In this document: piece after piece, positions 1 through 6,901 of the stretch | Numbering within the stretch: position 1 is the stretch's first letter | Layout: each line of letters opens with the position of its first letter | NCBI GenBank assembly: GCA_964568845.1 | Contig: CAZMSC010000025.1 | Location: 1 to 18,208 of the forward strand | Direction: 5' to 3' | Length of the DNA stretch: 18,208 nt | Origin: DTBU01 sp964568845 | GTDB lineage: Archaea; Thermoproteota; CALKCG01; B24 | The notes under the pieces: model-generated | Database searches by the model: none | The model's input: only the letters and a program-made list of their open reading frames with translations | What the model was told of the DNA's origin: nothing | Translations under genes and position numbers: made by a program

Positions 1-136
1 TTTATACACAAAACCACCATTAAACAATACCGAGCCTACTTATTAAAAATTTTACTTTGATTTTCCTTAAATGGATTCAGAATCCTATGAAAATTAAAAT
101 TTTTAACCCTCAACTCCAAACACACATACACAGCCG
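1..136. other. AT-rich leader of the window with no feature seen
   Basis: This AT-rich stretch lies downstream of the methyltransferase pseudogene on the minus strand. I see no open reading frame, RNA gene or repeat in it. Confidence 0.4.
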
Positions 137-775
137 TTACCTATGCTCCACCCTATAAAAGATATTGAATATCCTATTGTTTTCATCCATAGCCATAACA
201 CCAGAATCGCTTAGCAGATGGCAAATTGCGGAGTAGGCTCTCGCCACCTCCCATGGATCTAAATGGAGAGTTGAAAGCCCCCATAATAATGCTATGTCAT
301 AGTACTCCGTTCTATCCGGCATGGCTTCATGTATTTTTGAAGCTTCAGCAACCGTGGCTTCAGCTTCAACATCATCGACTCCTTTAAACCACTAGCGCGC
401 TAATTGTAAATCGCTCATCCTTACATCACTGACCGTAAGGTGCACTTTCAAGTCTCTCAGCGCCAATGCCTTAGCCAAGGCAGCTCCAGTAATGCCAGAA
501 CCAGCCATAACATCCAACACTCCTGTACATCCTTTAAGATCTAAAACTTAAAGAATGGATGATTGGCCAACAAAAATTAACAGCTCAACGATGTCAGCGA
601 ACCGAGCTTGTGTCTCAGAGCCGTTAGTCCTCATCGACCATGAAAATATCTTATAAAACCTCTCTAAATCCACTAAGATTCATCCATCCCATTCCATTTC
701 CCCATGCCGAAAAGCATGTAATGCTTTCGCCAGAATATAAACATTGGCTCCAGCAGTAGTTACCACTTCTCAAAA
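137..775 (-). pseudogene. Decayed class I SAM-dependent methyltransferase
   Basis: One minus-strand frame stays recognisably protein-coding from about 775 down to the TAA at 139-137, but it is cut by in-frame stops at 772-770 (TGA), 682-680 (TGA), 550-548 (TAA) and 394-392 (TAG). Between the second and third stops it reads a segment containing RTNGSETQARFADIVELL. After the third stop it reads VLDVMAGSGITGAALAKAL, the glycine-rich SAM-binding motif I of class I methyltransferases, followed by an acidic LTVSDVR segment. After the fourth it reads YYDIALLWGLSTLHLDPWE and LLSDSGVMAMDE, which fit the motif IV and post-motif region. Only the last 61 codons (322-137) remain open from an ATG. I infer an old loss-of-function gene; the substrate is unknown. 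Further upstream (to about 840) fragments such as LVRKLRCRVC appear in another frame, suggesting that the N-terminus is frameshifted as well. Confidence 0.72.
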
Positions 776-1182
776 CACACTCTACATCTAAGTTTCCTCA
801 CGAGGGCTCTCGAAAGCTCCTTCCAAAACCTTCGACTGAGATGACGTCGAACTTAATGGCATATGATGCATTTAAAAGATACCTGGGGGTTGACATCCGT
901 AACGTATACTCGTTTTAAAGACCTAGCGTAGAACTACTCGCCGTTGTAGCGATGCTCCACGAAAGTACATGTCCATGTTAATGTGAAACCTCAACCATCA
1001 AACCCCGATCTTCACAGGCGCTAAAACTACAGACCTGCACCTACGCTCACCACAATTATCTGTGAAGCTTTCACACATGCCCGTATTAGGCTGAACAACC
1101 ATCGAAGTAGACAACCCCTCCAATAAGCATTAGGAAAAATAAAAATAGGGGTTAAATGCAGGAGACCACTGTCAGTTAATAG
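776..1182. other. Non-coding stretch upstream of the nurA-like gene
   Basis: No intact gene is visible. Minus-strand frames around 780-960 give short protein-like pieces, including a CIIC cysteine pair followed by a stop, that could be the scrambled N-terminal part of the methyltransferase pseudogene. I could not assemble them into one frame. Nothing else is supported. Confidence 0.35.
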
Positions 1183-1188
1183 TTTATA
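1183..1188 (+). promoter_or_regulatory. TATA-like box of the nurA-like gene
   Basis: The sequence AGTTTATATG contains TTTATA about 32-37 nt before the ATG at 1220. Archaeal transcription starts lie roughly 25 nt downstream of the box centre, so the leader would be under 10 nt, in keeping with the absence of a Shine-Dalgarno sequence. Confidence 0.5.
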
Positions 1189-1219
1189 TGTCTCGCAACG
1201 GCTTTTCTATTGTTGAAAC

Positions 1220-2983
1220 ATGGGTTCTGAGGTTTCTAAAAAACTTAGGTTTCAAACTAAACAGTTAATGGAGCTTTTCGAGGATAGGGTTAAAGCCCTT
1301 CAGGGACGTAGAGACCTCCTACGAATATTCAAGAATATAGACTATGAAAAGTGTTTAGAGACCGCTAGGAAGTTGATCGGTGAGGGTGAGTGGGTGGCTG
1401 TAGGTATAGACGGATCTATGGACTTTGATGAACACTTAGACCTTCTACTTTTTTATGTTTACGCTACGGGTTACAGGTGTCCTCTTCATGTTGGACAGGA
1501 TAGTGTTTCCGTAGATGTTAAAAGCGCGGTTAGAGATATTCAGCTTTCAGCGTCAGCGGCCATACCGCTTTGGGTTGAAGATCTTCTAAACATTTCACGG
1601 GGGTTGTCTGTAAGCTTTGAGTATGAAGTCCGACGCGTTGCAGAAGCTATACCGATATCTATTATGACGATGGCTGAGCTTTTTCTCGCTTTAAAGTCTA
1701 CGGAAAATCCTACAGTTAAACTTCTACTACTCGATAGACCTTTATCCGGAACCTACCCATCCCTTTTAAAATCTTCTAGAATAGTGCTTAGCTCTGGAGA
1801 TTCTGTATTAACGTCTCTGGAGACGGCCAAGGGTAGGGTATCCCTCGCAGATATTTGGATCGCCAGCATAGTTGGACCTGGATGTTTCTACGTCCCCCCT
1901 AGAAGACCATACTCTGAATTTGCCCTCATCAAAGCCCTCTTTGAAAGACGTGAGCTTTCTAAAGAAGAAGCCTGCACGGTTTTAAACGTAGATACTGCAA
2001 GACTTGGAAAAATTTTAAAGCACATCCATCTTAGGGAGGAGGCGTTTAAGTCCAAGATAATAGATGAATCTGGAAATACGCTTAGATTGAGTGATGAAGT
2101 CTCCGGGTATTGGGATAGAGTTTACGAAGCATCTATGGAAATCTCTAACAGAATATTCAAGGGGATCGACCATCCTCTAAGGATTGGAGAATCTTGGCTG
2201 ACATCCCACGATATAAACCTCCTCAACCTATTTCTACTCTATGAACTTCTACATAGAGCATTGGCTAACCGTGTTATTTTGGTTGGCATAGCCAAGGATA
2301 CAGAAGCCTCTGAGATCGTAAGATCCGTGATCCCGTTTATGTGTTTTAAAGGCTTCATTAATGCTGAACAGTCTATTCCCTCGATAAGAAACAATAGGCG
2401 CTTTCTAGGCTTTCTAAGCTCTCTAAACTATGATCTTATCAAAACGCCTTGGAGAACCCCCTGCTATGATTCATGTTTTACAACAATCAGCTTCTCTAAA
2501 AGTGAGGGATTTAAGCCTGCCAGGAAAGTCGTCTCTAGAGAAGCCCTATTCATCAGGGTAAACTTCCAGCTTAGGAGCCTCAAAGCCGAGGAAGCAGTCC
2601 GCTCCATGGTTTTCATGTACGATAGGCCTTTCAGCCCCGCATTCGATGAGCTTGGAGATTCCTTCGCCATCGATGATGGTAGTGCTACTTTAACAATAAG
2701 GCCTGTTTTTGAAGGGCAAGGGCGCAGTCTACTAGACGACCTAATACTATACTTACTTTCACTTATGGATAACCCCGAGGTCTTAGAAGCTTACGGGTAC
2801 AATCAACTCCTCTATCTAGCCGATAAAGCGGTTAAGGTCGAGGTTGAATTTATGAAGAGCTCTTTAAAGACCATAGCTGAACTTGAACTCGCACCCTTAG
2901 CGTCTAGAAGAAGCCTCTTCACCTTTAGAAGCTACCGGGAGCTACGTAGAATTCTAGAAGCAAGCCGAAGACTGGGTGGTTAA
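1220..2983 (+). CDS. nurA: NurA-like 5'-3' nuclease, unusually long
   Basis: NurA is a single-strand endonuclease and 5'-3' exonuclease that works with the HerA translocase in end resection in archaea. Visible NurA landmarks are the metal-binding segment VGIDGSMDFDEHLDLL (D64), a second acidic site in LLLLDRPLSGTYPSLL (D172), the LVGIAKDTEAS segment with a lysine near residue 359, and a late GYNQLLYLADKAVKV segment (about 526-540) matching the family's C-terminal aromatic/Leu-rich helix. At 587 residues it is much longer than usual NurA proteins (about 350). Extra sequence lies between roughly residues 200 and 340, and residues 236-270 (FERRELSKEEACTVLNVDTA) look like a helix-turn-helix; the winged-helix reading is inference. 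The gene lies 51 nt ahead of the herA-type gene, the expected partner. ATG was chosen because of the TATA-like box just upstream. Family assignment is fairly secure, activity is not tested by sequence. Confidence 0.72.
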   Translation: MGSEVSKKLRFQTKQLMELFEDRVKALQGRRDLLRIFKNIDYEKCLETARKLIGEGEWVAVGIDGSMDFDEHLDLLLFYVYATGYRCPLHVGQDSVSVDVKSAVRDIQLSASAAIPLWVEDLLNISRGLSVSFEYEVRRVAEAIPISIMTMAELFLALKSTENPTVKLLLLDRPLSGTYPSLLKSSRIVLSSGDSVLTSLETAKGRVSLADIWIASIVGPGCFYVPPRRPYSEFALIKALFERRELSKEEACTVLNVDTARLGKILKHIHLREEAFKSKIIDESGNTLRLSDEVSGYWDRVYEASMEISNRIFKGIDHPLRIGESWLTSHDINLLNLFLLYELLHRALANRVILVGIAKDTEASEIVRSVIPFMCFKGFINAEQSIPSIRNNRRFLGFLSSLNYDLIKTPWRTPCYDSCFTTISFSKSEGFKPARKVVSREALFIRVNFQLRSLKAEEAVRSMVFMYDRPFSPAFDELGDSFAIDDGSATLTIRPVFEGQGRSLLDDLILYLLSLMDNPEVLEAYGYNQLLYLADKAVKVEVEFMKSSLKTIAELELAPLASRRSLFTFRSYRELRRILEASRRLGG

Positions 2984-3034
2984 AAGGCTTAGAAAGATTT
3001 ATGGATTTGTAAAGTGTATTTTAAATTGTAGAAT

Positions 3035-4798
3035 TTGGATAAGTTGAAACTATTCGACGATCTAGACGGCTTATTTGAAGCTAGGTTAAAAGATGTTAAA
3101 ACTGTAGTAAGGTCTACTAGGCTTAGAGAGGGAGAGATAGCTCTCTCAAGTCAACTAGCTACGATAGAGGTGAAATTCTTCTACAAGGTTTTCGATAAAC
3201 TTCATAGTCCATGTTTTATAGCGATTGAAAGAGAGACTTCTGAAGGGCTCACCCATCTAATATATGAGATAGTCGGTTTAAAGGCCGCTCACTTTCAAAT
3301 GCCTAGTATAGACTCTTCAGTACCTAAGGTCATAAGACTTGAGCTTTTAGACAAGATCAGAGAAGGGTGGGAGAAGAGTGAAGAAGCTTGGATAGACGTA
3401 TACGCAGTTCCTACAGGGTATGAACTGGACACTAAAGATGGTGAATTAAAGTTTGTAAGGTCTCCTCTAACCCCCTTAACCGGAGCCTACGTGCACTTAC
3501 TTTCAGATGATGCTGTCAAACTGTTTCTATGCTATGATGATGGTGTTGAAGTTGGCTCTCTCCTAGGTTTTAACATAGGTCTAAAGATCAATATGCTAAA
3601 CCTCGTCAGATACCATATGGGGGTTTTCGGTTTTACAGGCGTAGGTAAGTCTAACTTAACAGCCTTCCTGATAAGGAAGGCTATGGAATCTATCGACGAC
3701 CTTAAGGTGATAATCTTCGATGTAGCCGGTGAATACTCTATACACCTTTTAGACGTTCTTCAAAATGGCCTCTTCTACGTATCGGAGAGAAGCCTATTAA
3801 ATTTAGATAGACTAATACAGTCTCAAGTCATACCTGAGACGCTTGAAGAGAAGGTCGACAGCCGCTTCATAGAAATCGTTTATGAGAAACTTATGAGCGA
3901 AGATCGGTTAAAACTACTATCAACATCCGAGTCTTACGAGCTTACATTGAACGACGTACTTAACTCCCTCAGAAGTACTTTTGAATCTGGGAGATCAGGT
4001 GCCATAGCCGCTAAAAGAGCCTACAGCGACCTCGTCAACTCGCTCATCGTAGATAAGGGTTTAACAGAAGATGCTCCTTTAAGAGAGATATTGGCAAACA
4101 AAGAAACTTGCGAAATATTCTTAAACGTTTTAAAAGAATTAGTGTCAAGCCTTTCTGATAGGGCTGGTTTAAGATCGGATTTAGAATCAATGTTAAAACT
4201 CACCGAATACGAATCCGGCGCATCGTATGAGAAGCCCGTGAGCACACCTGAAAGCCTCGCCTTTGACGTATGGGCTGGAAATACTCCAAAGCTCACTACG
4301 TTTTATGTTCCCGAGCCCATACAAGCGAGAATAGCCGTTTCTAGGTTCATAGATAAACTCCTCCTACTTAAGAAAACGAGCGGCTTAGGTACCAGGGTTT
4401 TAATAGTTTTAGATGAAGCGCAAGAGTATATACCAGATAGGGTCCGTAGTGAAGATAAGACGGAAAACTCTAATAGAGCAGTTGAAATGTTGCTTAGGCA
4501 AGGACGTAAATATAGGGCTCACTGTTGGCTTGCCACTCAGCGGGTTGCGCACTTAAACGTTAATGCTCTACAGCAACTGCACAGCTATTTTGTAAGCACT
4601 CTTCCAAGGTTTTACGACCGTATGGTTATAGCAGATGCATTCTCCCTAAGCTATGATGTGCTTGAGAAAACTACAACGCTAGATATAGGCGAATGGCTTT
4701 TCGTATCTTACAAAGCCACTAAACGTAGAAATGTACCCGTCTTTATAAAAGCTCCAAACAATGAGGAGGTTCTCCTTAAAAACTTCGGTCTTCTTTAA
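3035..4798 (+). CDS. herA: HerA-type hexameric DNA translocase ATPase
   Basis: HerA proteins are FtsK/VirB4-related hexameric ATPases that translocate double-stranded DNA and form a complex with NurA. The protein shows Walker A GFTGVGKSN at residues 199-207, the typical HerA segment VIIFDVAGEYS at about 225-235, Walker B RVLIVLDEAQEY at 454-465, and the motif RQGRKYRAHCWLATQR at 488-503, which contains the arginine and sensor residues of this ATPase class. The first 190 residues fit the N-terminal beta-barrel (HAS-barrel) region but are divergent. Residues 250-420 form a helical insertion. The TTG start gives MDKLKLF; no good Shine-Dalgarno precedes it. The 51-nt gap and shared strand with the NurA-like gene suggest co-transcription. 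No mre11 or rad50 is present in the window, unlike the classical archaeal cluster. It could also be a HerA paralogue of defence type. Confidence 0.82.
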   Translation: MDKLKLFDDLDGLFEARLKDVKTVVRSTRLREGEIALSSQLATIEVKFFYKVFDKLHSPCFIAIERETSEGLTHLIYEIVGLKAAHFQMPSIDSSVPKVIRLELLDKIREGWEKSEEAWIDVYAVPTGYELDTKDGELKFVRSPLTPLTGAYVHLLSDDAVKLFLCYDDGVEVGSLLGFNIGLKINMLNLVRYHMGVFGFTGVGKSNLTAFLIRKAMESIDDLKVIIFDVAGEYSIHLLDVLQNGLFYVSERSLLNLDRLIQSQVIPETLEEKVDSRFIEIVYEKLMSEDRLKLLSTSESYELTLNDVLNSLRSTFESGRSGAIAAKRAYSDLVNSLIVDKGLTEDAPLREILANKETCEIFLNVLKELVSSLSDRAGLRSDLESMLKLTEYESGASYEKPVSTPESLAFDVWAGNTPKLTTFYVPEPIQARIAVSRFIDKLLLLKKTSGLGTRVLIVLDEAQEYIPDRVRSEDKTENSNRAVEMLLRQGRKYRAHCWLATQRVAHLNVNALQQLHSYFVSTLPRFYDRMVIADAFSLSYDVLEKTTTLDIGEWLFVSYKATKRRNVPVFIKAPNNEEVLLKNFGLL

Positions 4799-4904
4799 AC
4801 ATCCATTTCAATGGAAACTTCTGTAAGAGTTATTCTCTGTTCACTATTTTCGGATTCTATTCCTCAAATTTATGGAAACGGATTATGGTTTGTTATCAGT
4901 AAAC

Positions 4905-4913
4905 CTTTTATTA
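4905..4913 (+). promoter_or_regulatory. TATA-like box upstream of rpsS
   Basis: CTTTTATTA lies about 35 nt before the ATG at 4945, which places a transcription start near 4935. This supports the 4945 start over the upstream in-frame ATG at 4918, which lies too close to the box. Confidence 0.45.
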
Positions 4914-4944
4914 ATGCTTGGCCTTCTGGTATCTGGGTGTTTCA

Positions 4945-5340
4945 ATGCCTAAAGAGTTTATGTACAGAGGCTATACAATCGATGAACTTAAGAAAATGCC
5001 TATAGACAAGTTTATAGCGCTCCTGCCCTCCAATGCTAGGCGTCCTCTACTAAGAGGGCTATCCAAGGAGCAGAGCGTCCTACTTGAGAAAGTCAGGAAG
5101 TCTGCTAAAACTGGGTCGACTAAAGTTATTAAGACGCATTGCAGAGACATGGTCGTGCTTCCCGAGATGGTTGGACTTACAATAGCCGTTCATAATGGGA
5201 AGGAGTTTGTACCGATTAAAATAACTCCTGAGATGATAGGTCATAAACTTGGAGAATTTGCATATACTAACAAGCGCGTTGTACATGGAAGCCCAGGCAT
5301 AGGTGCATCTAGATCAAGCATGTACGTTCCACTTAAGTAG
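4945..5340 (+). CDS. rps19: 30S ribosomal protein uS19
   Basis: uS19 sits in the head of the small ribosomal subunit near the A-site finger and the tRNA elbows. The protein carries the family signature in its second half: THCRDMVVLPEMVGLTIAVH, then NGKEFVPIKITPEMIGHKLGEF and RVVHGSPGIGASRSS. The N-terminal part (RGYTIDELKKMPIDKFIALL) is the archaeal/eukaryotic extension. Starting at the ATG of 4945 gives 131 residues beginning MPKEFMYRGYT, which fits archaeal homologues; the frame is open to an ATG at 4918, but the extra MAFWYLGVS is not family-like and the TATA-like box favours 4945. In most archaea rps19 lies between the uL2 and uL22 genes. Here its neighbours are herA and nadM, so it is displaced from the ribosomal operon. 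Confidence 0.95.
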   Translation: MPKEFMYRGYTIDELKKMPIDKFIALLPSNARRPLLRGLSKEQSVLLEKVRKSAKTGSTKVIKTHCRDMVVLPEMVGLTIAVHNGKEFVPIKITPEMIGHKLGEFAYTNKRVVHGSPGIGASRSSMYVPLK

Positions 5341-5370
5341 GCTTTTATAGTTTCAAGGTGATACCTTAAA

Positions 5371-5910
5371 TTGAATAATGTTCTAAGGGGTCTCTACGTA
5401 GGACGTTTTCAACCCTTCCACTTGGGGCATCTTGAAGCTGTTAAATGGATTCTTGGAAGGGTTGATGAAATTATTATAGCTGTTGGGAGCTCACAGTATA
5501 GTCATTCTTTGAAAAACCCCTTCACGGCTGGAGAGAGAATAACGATGATAATTAAAGCTTTAGAGTGGGCTGGAATAGATAGGAGAAAATTTCTAACACT
5601 ACCGGTTCCGGATATCCATACCCATTCTCTTTGGGTTGAACATGTGGTCTCATTAACACCCAGCTTCCGAATAGTCTTTACAAACGAACCTTTAACTAGA
5701 AGGCTTTTTGAAGAAGATGGACGTTTTGAAGTGTCTCCAATACCATTCTTTAAACGCGAACTCTACAGTGCTACGGAAATACGTAGAAGAATTATACTGG
5801 GTGATGACTGGGAGGGGCTCGTACCAAAGCCGATAGCAGAATACATTAGGGAAATAAAGGCTGTTGAGAGGATTAGAGCTTTGGCATCTACAGATAAATT
5901 TAGAAAATAA
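5371..5910 (+). CDS. nadM: Nicotinamide-nucleotide adenylyltransferase (NadM type)
   Basis: The enzyme joins NMN and ATP to NAD+ and pyrophosphate, the last step of NAD+ synthesis and salvage. It belongs to the archaeal NadM branch of the nucleotidyltransferase superfamily: residues 8-20 read YVGRFQPFHLGHL with the HxGH ATP-binding motif, SQYSHSLKNPFTAGERI follows, and the second nucleotide motif reads YSATEIRRRI near residues 131-140. The length of 179 residues is normal for the family. The TTG start is supported by a strong Shine-Dalgarno AAGGTGAT at 5355-5361, positioned about 9 nt upstream. The gap to rps19 is 30 nt, so the two are probably co-transcribed. It is convergent with the macro-domain gene, with only 15 nt between the stop codons. 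Confidence 0.93.
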   Translation: MNNVLRGLYVGRFQPFHLGHLEAVKWILGRVDEIIIAVGSSQYSHSLKNPFTAGERITMIIKALEWAGIDRRKFLTLPVPDIHTHSLWVEHVVSLTPSFRIVFTNEPLTRRLFEEDGRFEVSPIPFFKRELYSATEIRRRIILGDDWEGLVPKPIAEYIREIKAVERIRALASTDKFRK

Positions 5911-5925
5911 AAAAGATTACAACAT

Positions 5926-6459
5926 TCACTCCTTCACAAGACGATCAAGTTGCTTTTTAAAAGCATGAACAACTTCTTCACTCAAGTCTATAAAGATTAC
6001 ATGCTCAACAGTTAAACCTCTATTCAAGCAATCTTCCAAAGCCTTAAACACAGCCTCGGCTGCTTTATTGGGAGATAGTCCTCCAATACCCGTGCCCATA
6101 CCTGGAATAGCTATACTTCTAAAGTTCATACTGCATGCTAATTCTAAAGCTGCGTACGTGGCTTTATAGACTTTTTCAGCTGTTGTAGGGCCCGGTTCTT
6201 CCATAGTCGGAGCATGTATCACATGTCTAGCTTTAAGTTTACCCGCTGACGTTACTACGGCTTTACCGACTGGAAGGGGGGCATTTTTAACAGCTTCCCT
6301 TTCTATTTCTTCTCCACCCACACGTTTGATCGCTCCTGCGACTCCACCCCCCATGGTGAGCATGCTATTAGCCGGATTGACGATAGCGTCTACTTCAAGC
6401 TCTAACAAGCTTCCGCGCTTAACTTCAATTTTAACGCCTTTTACATAGGCTTCAGACAT
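5926..6459 (-). CDS. Macro-domain (ADP-ribose binding) protein
   Basis: Macro domains bind ADP-ribose and often hydrolyse ADP-ribose esters or O-acetyl-ADP-ribose. After a short beta strand (VKIEVKRGSLLELEVDAIVN), the protein reads VNPANSMLTMGGGVAGAI at about 27-44, the conserved N-A/P-N and GGGVA loop, and IPGMGTGIGGLSP near residues 118-130, the second ADP-ribose-binding loop. The whole 177 residues are one stand-alone macro domain of the Af1521 type, with no added domain. The ATG at 6459 is preceded by a TATA-like box at 6495-6502. It faces nadM tail to tail; since macro proteins act on NAD+-derived products, a functional link is possible, but this is inference from position only. Confidence 0.92.
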   Translation of the reverse strand: MSEAYVKGVKIEVKRGSLLELEVDAIVNPANSMLTMGGGVAGAIKRVGGEEIEREAVKNAPLPVGKAVVTSAGKLKARHVIHAPTMEEPGPTTAEKVYKATYAALELACSMNFRSIAIPGMGTGIGGLSPNKAAEAVFKALEDCLNRGLTVEHVIFIDLSEEVVHAFKKQLDRLVKE

Positions 6460-6470
6460 ATGAGTCTTCG

Positions 6471-6487
6471 ATTGTAACTACGTTTTT
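6471..6487. repeat. Direct repeat copy 1
   Basis: ATTGTAACTACGTTTTT here matches ATTGTAACACGTTTTT at 6557-6572 with one 1-nt gap. Looser similarity continues for about 30 nt on the right of both copies (to about 6516 and 6600). This copy lies just upstream of the macro-domain start. Confidence 0.6.
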
Positions 6488-6494
6488 CTAACGG

Positions 6495-6502
6495 TTAAAT
6501 TT
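6495..6502 (-). promoter_or_regulatory. TATA-like box of the macro-domain gene
   Basis: Read on the minus strand, the sequence is AAATTTAA in the context CAAAATTTAACC, 36-43 nt before the ATG at 6459. This is the usual archaeal spacing for a leader of about 12 nt. Confidence 0.4.
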
Positions 6503-6529
6503 TGCCCTTCTCACCACCTCTTGTCGCAA

Positions 6530-6556
6530 GGAAGCCTATGGGCTTCAACCGTGGGA
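6530..6556 (+). mobile_element. Solo IS200/IS605-type right-end hairpin (relic)
   Basis: From 6530 the sequence runs GGAAGCC-TATG-GGCTTC-AACC-GTGGG. It forms a 6-bp stem (6531-6536 with 6541-6546) with a 4-nt loop, then a GTGGG tail. It matches the right end behind the tnpB pseudogene (18180-18205) at 22 of 26 positions, in the same orientation. No tnpA or tnpB reading frame lies to its left, where the macro-domain gene sits, so this is a solo end. The stem is kept while the loop differs, so the loop-tail pseudoknot of the other copy is lost or weakened. Confidence 0.55.
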
Positions 6557-6572
6557 ATTGTAACACGTTTTT
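6557..6572. repeat. Direct repeat copy 2
   Basis: Second copy of the ATTGTAAC(T)ACGTTTTT repeat, immediately to the right of the solo IS605-type end. The period between the copies is 86 nt. IS605 elements are not known to duplicate their target, so this looks like an older local duplication or a recombination scar. Confidence 0.55.
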
Positions 6573-6865
6573 ATTAGGTTTTCTTATTCCCTTTTCAGCT
6601 GATGTTGGACGAGCTGTGTGGCTCAGTCCCCCGTAGCCCATGGGTGTCTTCATCAGTAGAAGTGACCTGAAATATGAGTAGGTTAGCTTCGCAAGAGTGA
6701 CACTCTATATGGATCCGGGGCTCCAATCAAACTAGGGTGAGCCTTTAGCGAAACAGGTAGAGGTCCGACCTTCAAGACTATGACTAAAGTCATGAGGTGA
6801 CTGACTTTGTAAGCTATAAAATGTTCCTCTAAATTCGTCATCGACCAAGATATATTATAATAAAG
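6573..6865. other. Hairpin-rich non-coding stretch before the ABC gene
   Basis: No gene is supported here; a minus-strand 83-codon frame overlapping the region shows no family features. It does contain nested secondary structure. CTGATG (6599-6604) can close on CATCAG (6651-6656) around an inner stem GGACGAGC/GCTC-A-GTCC (6607-6629). Other hairpins are GAAG...CTTC after 6658, AGAGTG-A-CACTCT near 6694, and ATGACT-AA-AGTCAT near 6780. This could be a structured RNA or transposon-end debris. Confidence 0.4.
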
Positions 6866-6872
6866 TTTAAAA
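6866..6872 (+). promoter_or_regulatory. TATA-like box of the ABC transporter operon
   Basis: TAAAGTTTAAAAG contains a purine-rich BRE-like element followed by TTTAAAA. It lies about 33 nt before the ATG at 6902, predicting a very short leader. A second AT-rich candidate, TATATTATAA at 6851-6860, lies slightly too far upstream. Confidence 0.5.
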
Positions 6873-6901
6873 GCTTCTCCTATCTTCTCCAGAAGAAGGA
6901 A

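Noticed and set aside
4811..5005. A 64-codon frame overlapping the start of rps19
   Set aside because: It runs out of frame through the confident uS19 coding sequence and has no family features.
6694..6780. Resemblance of GGATCCGGGGCTCC...AGGGTG to part of RNase P RNA
   Set aside because: The conserved GAGGAAAGUCC and ACAGAA-type elements are not found at the right positions, so the similarity is too weak to call.
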